DNA from: Desulfuromusa sp.
GTDB lineage: Bacteria; Desulfobacterota; Desulfuromonadia; Desulfuromonadales; Geopsychrobacteraceae
Assembly: GCA_029933365.1 (NCBI GenBank)
Contig: JAOZOH010000108.1
Coordinates: forward strand, 1 to 9,711
Length of the DNA: 9,711 nucleotides
Direction of reading: 5' to 3'
Under the pieces are notes generated by a model. That model made no database searches, was not told the DNA's origin, and saw only the letters and a list, made by a program, of their open reading frames with translations. Positions 6,024-9,711 of the stretch are shown one piece after another (the first letter of the stretch is position 1; each line of letters starts with the position of its first letter). Position numbers and translations under genes: made by a program.

Positions 6024-7397
6024 TCAGATCTCATAAGGTAGAGTGAGCTCAAAGCGGGTTCCAGTTGAAAAACGGGATGCTTTCCAGCTGACTTCAGCAT
6101 CAATGGCTCTGGCACGCTCACGAATATTATGCAATCCCCGACCGTTGTTTTGACCCTCTTCTTCCATCATTCCCTTACCATTGTCTTCAACCGATAAAAT
6201 TAAGGTCTTTTCTCGTATTTCCAGATTGACTTCATAGCGGCTGGCAGCAGCATGCTTGATAACATTCTGGATCGCTTCAATGGCAATTCGATAGAGGGTT
6301 AACTGTCTGATGCGATTCAGGTTCAAATCATTGATGCTCGGGTCGATATAGAGGTGATATTCAGGTAACCCCTCAATATCACAATGTTGCTCCAAGTGAG
6401 CTTCAATAGCCGCTCCCAAGCCGAGGATATCGAGGGTTTGGGGATGAAGGTTGTTCATGATATCACGTAGATTGGCAATTGCCCGCTCCAGGTCAAGTTT
6501 TAAATTCTCAGTTTTTACCTGATCTGTTTTGTTTGGCAATTCCGCTGATAAATTTTGTAACCCGCGTAAAATGGCAGAAAGATCCGACAGGGATTGGTCA
6601 TGCAGATCCATGGCAATCCTGCGTCTCTCTTCTTCAGCACCCTCTAGAAGCTTTTCTGTCCCGACGACCTGGATCAGCCGCTTGGTCATACGGTTGATAG
6701 ATAGTGCCAGAGTGTCAAGTTCATCGCGAATCCGATCCGGAGCTGGTGGTAGTTCGAGTTTTCCATCAGCAATGCGAACCGCATTTTTGGAGAGTAATTG
6801 GATTCGGTTGAGAATCCTGCGGCTAAAGTAGGTAGATATAAACAGTCCAAGCAAAATTGCCAGAACAAGAACTGACATAGAGACGACAGCAGTTCGTTCA
6901 ACCAGTTGATTGATATCCTGTTCCTGCAGGAGCCTGAGTCTGTTTCGGTGGATTTGGGTAATATTGGAGAGTGCCGAAAGCTCAGTTCTAAAGCGGGCAA
7001 AAAGTTCAGCAGTTTTTTCTATTTCAGGGCTATCAGCAGGGTTGAGACTTTTGGCGAGTTCCTGGAGTTGAGAAATCTGCCCTGATTCTCTCAATGGGCC
7101 AAATGGTTGCAACCGCCCAATGGCAGCCAGCAGGCGCTCATACAGATCAGCAACCAATGCCATATCTTCAGGAGCAGCTCTGCCATTAATTTGCATAGTT
7201 CTCAGCAGGAGATGGAGTCGGCGCGCTGCAAGATCCGACTCAGCCAGGGCGACAAAAGTGGTTCTGATTGCCTTGGTTTTCTGCCGTTTGAAGGATAGAT
7301 CCCAATAGGTATATTGCATAAACCCCAGCAACAGAATCAGCAGAATCAGAACCGTTGCCGGAGCCAGAAGAACTTGTTGTTTAACGGTTATTCGCAT
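6024..7397 (-). CDS. NarX/DegS-type sensor histidine kinase (HisKA_3)
   Basis: Membrane sensor kinase of 457 aa that should phosphorylate the LuxR-type regulator just downstream. Order: membrane helix about 8-28; a largely helical extracytoplasmic domain about 30-168 (leucine- and arginine-rich, four-helix-like); second helix about 169-190; HAMP linker about 188-243; dimerisation/phosphotransfer region EEERRRIAMDLHDQSLSDL with His266; and an HATPase_c domain with N-box EAIQNVIKHA (Asn378), G1 VEDNGKGM (Asp405) and G2 NNGRGLHNI (Gly419-Gly421). HDQSLSDL takes the place of the more common HD-x-LGQ-x-L. The stimulus cannot be inferred; there is no Cys-rich or PAS module. Its ribosome site is weak (GGGA about 9 nt before the ATG). 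The leader holds inverted repeats that may be regulatory. Confidence 0.93.
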   Translation of the reverse strand: MRITVKQQVLLAPATVLILLILLLGFMQYTYWDLSFKRQKTKAIRTTFVALAESDLAARRLHLLLRTMQINGRAAPEDMALVADLYERLLAAIGRLQPFGPLRESGQISQLQELAKSLNPADSPEIEKTAELFARFRTELSALSNITQIHRNRLRLLQEQDINQLVERTAVVSMSVLVLAILLGLFISTYFSRRILNRIQLLSKNAVRIADGKLELPPAPDRIRDELDTLALSINRMTKRLIQVVGTEKLLEGAEEERRRIAMDLHDQSLSDLSAILRGLQNLSAELPNKTDQVKTENLKLDLERAIANLRDIMNNLHPQTLDILGLGAAIEAHLEQHCDIEGLPEYHLYIDPSINDLNLNRIRQLTLYRIAIEAIQNVIKHAAASRYEVNLEIREKTLILSVEDNGKGMMEEEGQNNGRGLHNIRERARAIDAEVSWKASRFSTGTRFELTLPYEI

Positions 7398-7418
7398 TTG
7401 TGCAGTCCCATGATATAT

Positions 7419-7450
7419 CTAAGTGTTGACGACACTAGCATGTCACTTAG
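7419..7450. promoter_or_regulatory. Nested inverted repeats upstream of the NarX-like kinase
   Basis: CTAAGTG (7419-7425) and CACTTAG (7444-7450) are perfect 7-bp inverted repeats, 22 to 53 nt before the kinase ATG. Inside, AGTGT (7422-7426) and ACACT (7432-7436) form an alternative stem that uses part of the same left arm, so the two pairings exclude each other. A further palindrome TGCACTGTGCA lies at 7456-7466. Operator or leader structure; function inferred only. Confidence 0.4.
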
Positions 7451-7619
7451 ACTCTTGCACTGTGCAGATGCGCAATTTCATTATTTTTTACGGCGTAGAT
7501 GGCGGAAGGTTGTTTCGGCCATTTCAACCACTCTTCTCTTTGTTATTTAAGGTGTTTGCCCGGAGATATTACAGTATTGGGTGAATTTTATAATCAGAGA
7601 AAAAACTAAAATGTAGAAT

Positions 7620-7662
7620 AAAAAAGCCCCAAAGACCTGGAGGGGGGGTAGGTCTTCGGGGC
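7620..7662 (-). terminator. Rho-independent terminator after the second histidine kinase
   Basis: Arms 7626-7638 (GCCCCAAAGACCT) and 7650-7662 (AGGTCTTCGGGGC) pair over 13 positions; the single mismatch becomes a G-U pair in the - strand transcript. Six T follow in the - direction (7620-7625). It lies about 90 nt past the kinase stop, which fits the end of the RR-kinase unit. Confidence 0.88.
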
Positions 7663-7664
7663 AT

Positions 7665-7684
7665 GAAACCTTCAAGAAGGTCTC
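7665..7684 (-). repeat. Second hairpin just before the terminator
   Basis: GAAACCTTC (7665-7673) and GAAGGTCTC (7676-7684) are near-perfect inverted repeats, with one position that forms a G-U pair on the - strand. It lies next to the terminator on the kinase side and may add 3' end protection or simply be part of the same terminator structure. Confidence 0.45.
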
Positions 7685-7752
7685 ACTTAGAAATATACAG
7701 GACTCAGATCGAAAAGTGAACCCCAAAAGCCAAAAAAATATGCAAAGATAAT

Positions 7753-8694
7753 TTATTTTGGCAACTGATCCAATTCTGCCAAATTTTGTGGCAAGGGGAG
7801 CTCAACTGTAAATTTGCTGCCTTGGCCAAGGGTTGAGCTGACGGTGACTGACCCCGCATGTGCATTGATAATCCATTTGACAATAGACAAGCCCAGCCCG
7901 GAACCACCATCGTTGCGATTGCTGGTTTTATTAACCCGGTAGAAACGGTCAAAGATGGCATCCAAGTGCTTGTTATCTATACCGATACCGGTATCGGTAA
8001 TATCTATTGTAACAGTATTTTCATTCAGAGCTAGATCAATAGTGACGATACCATTTTCCGGTGTGTATTTTATTGCATTTGTCAGCAAGTTCAGAAAAAC
8101 TTGGCGTAACCGTAGGCTGTCGGCCTGTATAAGAATCTGCCCATCAGGACAGTGTAGTTCGACGCTTATATTTTTAGCCGTTGCCAGGAGTTGAGCCTGA
8201 TGGTGGAGTTCAACGACTAATTCATCCAGATGTAGGAGCTCCATTTTTAAAGGAATTTCACCCAGATCGCTTTTGGATAGCAATAGCAGATCTTCGATCA
8301 GGTAACTCATGCGGCTGATTTCTTCCAGATTTGATTCCAGAACCTCGCGGAGTTGTTTTTTATCCCTACTGTTTCTTAGGGCAAGTTCGGTTTCTCCACG
8401 CAGAATGGTCAGGGGAGTGCGTAGTTCATGGGTGACATCTGCAGAAAATTGCCGGGCACGGCGTAGATTGGTGACGCGGCGAGCCATCAGATCATTATAG
8501 CTGTGAGCCAGTTTTTGAATTTCTGGCTCAGATGTTTCTGCCACTGTGAATGTTGGCGGTAACATCTCTGCGGTGGTCTGATCCATCAAGCGGGTTAAGC
8601 GCTGAATTGCTTCCAGATTTCTGTTTCTGCGTTTACGTTGTATAACTGCAAAAACGGTCAGAATAGAAATCCCAATGAGAAATACAATTAACAT
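7753..8694 (-). CDS. Sensor histidine kinase (HisKA/HATPase_c), apparently lacking its N-terminus
   Basis: Kinase partner of the OmpR-type regulator upstream; 313 aa from the ATG at 8694. One membrane helix (about 1-19) is followed by a basic stretch (RKRRNRN), a HAMP-like region ending in EIQKLAHSYNDLMARR, then HisKA with FSADVTHELRTPL (His89), N-box NLLTNAIKYTPE (Asn206), G1 DTGIGI (Asp234) and G2 GGSGLGLS. The catalytic part is complete. What is odd is the front: kinases of this class normally have two membrane helices flanking a sensor region, and here the only helix is the one that precedes HAMP. The 38-codon frame directly upstream encodes a hydrophobic segment that could be the missing helix, offset by one base. 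Only a weak GGA precedes the ATG, embedded in the palindrome GTGGATCCAC. So this start may be artificial. Confidence 0.85.
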   Translation of the reverse strand: MLIVFLIGISILTVFAVIQRKRRNRNLEAIQRLTRLMDQTTAEMLPPTFTVAETSEPEIQKLAHSYNDLMARRVTNLRRARQFSADVTHELRTPLTILRGETELALRNSRDKKQLREVLESNLEEISRMSYLIEDLLLLSKSDLGEIPLKMELLHLDELVVELHHQAQLLATAKNISVELHCPDGQILIQADSLRLRQVFLNLLTNAIKYTPENGIVTIDLALNENTVTIDITDTGIGIDNKHLDAIFDRFYRVNKTSNRNDGGSGLGLSIVKWIINAHAGSVTVSSTLGQGSKFTVELPLPQNLAELDQLPK

Positions 8695-8807
8695 GTGGAT
8701 CCACGCTGGGTTGCTTTACCAAAAAAAACCGCCCCACCCGGGATCAGTGCCAGAAAAAGCAGATTCCAGGAAGGGAGGCGGTTTTTAGGATGGGTACTAC
8801 GGTACAA
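8688..8807 (-). pseudogene. 39-codon frame encoding the probable missing kinase N-terminus (frameshifted) or a leader peptide
   Basis: From a TTG right after the regulator's stop, with AAGGA 10 nt before it, runs a 39-codon frame that ends with TAA overlapping the kinase ATG (ATGTTAA). Its middle, WNLLFLALIPGGAVFFG, looks like a membrane helix; no ATG start is present. The kinase frame is also open backward to a stop at 8716-8718 and would add SNPAWIH before its Met. One extra base within about 8691-8717, for example in the AAA at 8715-8717, would join the two into one ~351-aa kinase with two helices and a short periplasmic loop. Slippage on the T8 run would not do it: a -1 shift there hits TAA at once. 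Alternatively it is a short membrane leader peptide. I favour the frameshift reading, without certainty. Confidence 0.4.
8721..8786 (-). terminator. Terminator-shaped hairpin between the OmpR-type regulator and its kinase
   Basis: In the - direction, AAAAACCGCC (8786-8777) pairs with GGCGGTTTTT (8733-8724), with a further GGG/CCC pairing inside (8773-8775 with 8737-8739), and the run ends in eight T. The loop is long (about 33 nt), which is unusual for a simple terminator. It lies about 20 nt after the regulator's stop and 27 nt before the kinase ATG, and overlaps the 39-codon frame. It could attenuate kinase expression relative to the regulator. Confidence 0.5.
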
Positions 8808-9482
8808 TTATTCTGATTCCTTTAGGACATAGCCAACCCCACGAACTGTGTGGATCAACTTTTTATCAAAGTCACGGTCAATTTTCTTGCGCAGATAATT
8901 GACATAAACATCGATAATATTGGTGAAGGAATCAAAGGTATAATCCCAAACATGCTCAGCAATCATGGTTCGGGTGAGAACCTGATTAGGACTGCGCATG
9001 AAATACTCAAGCAGAGCATACTCTTTTGAGGTCAGGTCGATTTCTTTATTATCGCGCCAAACTTTGTGACCAACTGGATCCAAGCGCAGGTCGGCAAAAT
9101 AAAGCTCAGCTCCACGATCTTGAGATCCACGGCGGATCAGCGCTCTGACTCGGGCAATCAACTCGGCAAAAGCAAACGGCTTGGTCAGATAGTCATCGCT
9201 ACCAATATCCAGGCCAGAAACAATATCTTCAACCGTATCTTTGGCCGTCAGACATAAAATTGGTGTTGCAATGCTTTTTTCACGCAGTTCCTTGATGGCG
9301 CTCAGCCCATCCTTTTTCGGCAGCATCACATCCATCAAAATCAGGTCGTAGGTAGAGTTTTCCGCCATCTGTACGCCTTGTTCTCCATCGTAGGCAACAT
9401 CAACCGTAAACTCTTCTTCTTCCAGACCTCGCTTAATAAAGCTGGCAACCTTTTTTTCGTCTTCAACAACCAAGATGCGCAT
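8808..9482 (-). CDS. OmpR/CusR-family response regulator
   Basis: Two-component transcription factor, 224 aa from the ATG at 9482. Receiver domain about 1-118 with Glu8-Asp9 (VVEDE), phospho-acceptor Asp51 in LILMDVMLPKKDG, Thr79 and Lys101 (LTKPF). The winged-helix trans_reg_C domain is at about 127-220 (DLTSKEYALLEYFMRSPNQVLTR, then LRKKI and HTVRGVGYVL). The sequence is closest in style to the CusR/heavy-metal or OmpR-like regulators, but the ligand of the system is not shown by any neighbour. The frame extends 16 codons further, but AAAGGAG stands 7 nt before the chosen ATG and the extension is not family-like. The kinase that should phosphorylate it follows on the same strand after about 113 nt containing a hairpin. 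Confidence 0.95.
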   Translation of the reverse strand: MRILVVEDEKKVASFIKRGLEEEEFTVDVAYDGEQGVQMAENSTYDLILMDVMLPKKDGLSAIKELREKSIATPILCLTAKDTVEDIVSGLDIGSDDYLTKPFAFAELIARVRALIRRGSQDRGAELYFADLRLDPVGHKVWRDNKEIDLTSKEYALLEYFMRSPNQVLTRTMIAEHVWDYTFDSFTNIIDVYVNYLRKKIDRDFDKKLIHTVRGVGYVLKESE

Positions 9483-9711
9483 TGTGTGTCTCCTTTGTTC
9501 TTTTGTTGCCAGACTCATCATGCCTGACATTCACATGGGAAATTAATTTTTGAACTTTTCAATTATAAACTAAGTCGACTATAAAGCCGCTATTTCTAAA
9601 TAGAAAAATTATATTTCAGGCTCTTTACTAGCTACAGCTCATGAAAATTTAGACAACTTTAGCAGAGACGCTTTGACTGTGCAAGGAGAATAATAATTTT
9701 TCTTTAATTAT
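9483..9711. promoter_or_regulatory. Promoter region of the OmpR-type regulator, with overlapping dyads
   Basis: About 230 nt of AT-rich sequence with no gene. The regulator's ribosome site is AAAGGAG at 9490-9496. A perfect TATAAT -10 hexamer is on the - strand at 9562-9567, about 80 nt before the ATG, but no good -35 stands 16-18 nt upstream of it. Two overlapping palindromes, CTATTT-ct-AAATAG (9590-9603) and TTTCTA-aa-TAGAAA (9593-9606), lie just upstream of where the -35 would be and could bind an activator, perhaps the regulator itself. At the right edge AAGGAG (9683-9688, + strand) looks like a ribosome site, but no ATG, GTG or TTG follows before the window ends. Confidence 0.4.

Larger units (their letters stand above)
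7398..7752. other. 355-nt intergenic region between two two-component units
   Basis: No credible gene on either strand. From left to right it holds dyad symmetries just upstream of the NarX-like kinase (7419-7466), an AT-rich middle (about 7475-7615) with no confident promoter, the terminator of the second kinase (7620-7662), a second short hairpin (7665-7684), and an unstructured AT-rich piece to 7752. The promoter of the NarX-like operon must lie in the left part; a -35-like GTGACA can be read around the dyads but I see no good -10 at proper spacing. Confidence 0.7.

Noticed and set aside
7398..7752. tRNA or small RNA gene in the intergenic gap
   Set aside because: I found no cloverleaf or TTC-containing T-arm; the only strong structures are the terminator and short dyads.
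8721..8735. Programmed ribosomal frameshift on the T8 run before the kinase
   Set aside because: A -1 shift on the run meets TAA immediately and a +1 shift enters the third frame, so neither reaches the kinase frame.
9483..9530. Sixteen-codon extension of the OmpR-type regulator
   Set aside because: MRILVVEDE is the usual start of the family and has AAAGGAG 7 nt before it.

Overview
The window is a gene-dense stretch of a bacterial chromosome with moderate GC and AT-rich intergenic gaps. No phage or plasmid genes and no intact transposase are visible. The rhomboid protease has an N-terminal domain and an ENxNWPPPP-type linker that I associate from memory with Geobacter/Desulfuromonas-type bacteria. 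Together with the many two-component genes and the NodN-type MaoC hydratase, this suggests a Desulfuromonadales-like, formerly deltaproteobacterial, organism. That placement is inference, not proof.

Layout, left to right. The window opens inside dinB (DNA polymerase IV, + strand, lacking about its first 36 residues), which ends at a bidirectional hairpin terminator. A convergent rhomboid intramembrane protease follows on the - strand. Between it and a divergent SprT-like zinc metalloprotein (+) lies a ~200-bp element bounded by perfect 22-bp inverted repeats; the element artificially lengthens the sprT reading frame. Facing sprT is a tight - strand operon: MazG-like pyrophosphohydrolase, Bcp peroxiredoxin, then a NodN/MaoC-type hydratase. 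A strong terminator separates this operon from an upstream FadR-type GntR regulator, which carries a likely autoregulatory operator in its own leader. A 165-bp imperfect palindrome bounded by TA, probably a MITE-like element, lies between the regulator and the next operon.

The right half holds two unrelated two-component systems, all on the - strand. The first is a NarX/DegS-type histidine kinase (HisKA_3) with a LuxR-type response regulator 12 nt downstream. The second is an OmpR/CusR-type response regulator and a HisKA kinase. The kinase's obvious ATG yields a protein with only one membrane helix and no sensor region. A 39-codon reading frame directly after the regulator's stop encodes what looks like the missing first membrane segment in another frame, and a terminator-shaped hairpin sits inside it. 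This is either a one-base frameshift, natural or in the assembly, or an unusual leader/attenuator arrangement.

How the genes may work together: DinB (translesion synthesis), the SprT-like protein (possible protein-DNA crosslink protease), the MazG-like enzyme (nucleotide sanitation) and Bcp (peroxide removal) share a stress/housecleaning theme. They belong to separate transcription units, so a shared function is only suggestive. No clear new defence or biosynthetic system is visible. The most notable items are the two palindromic intergenic elements and the split kinase N-terminus.
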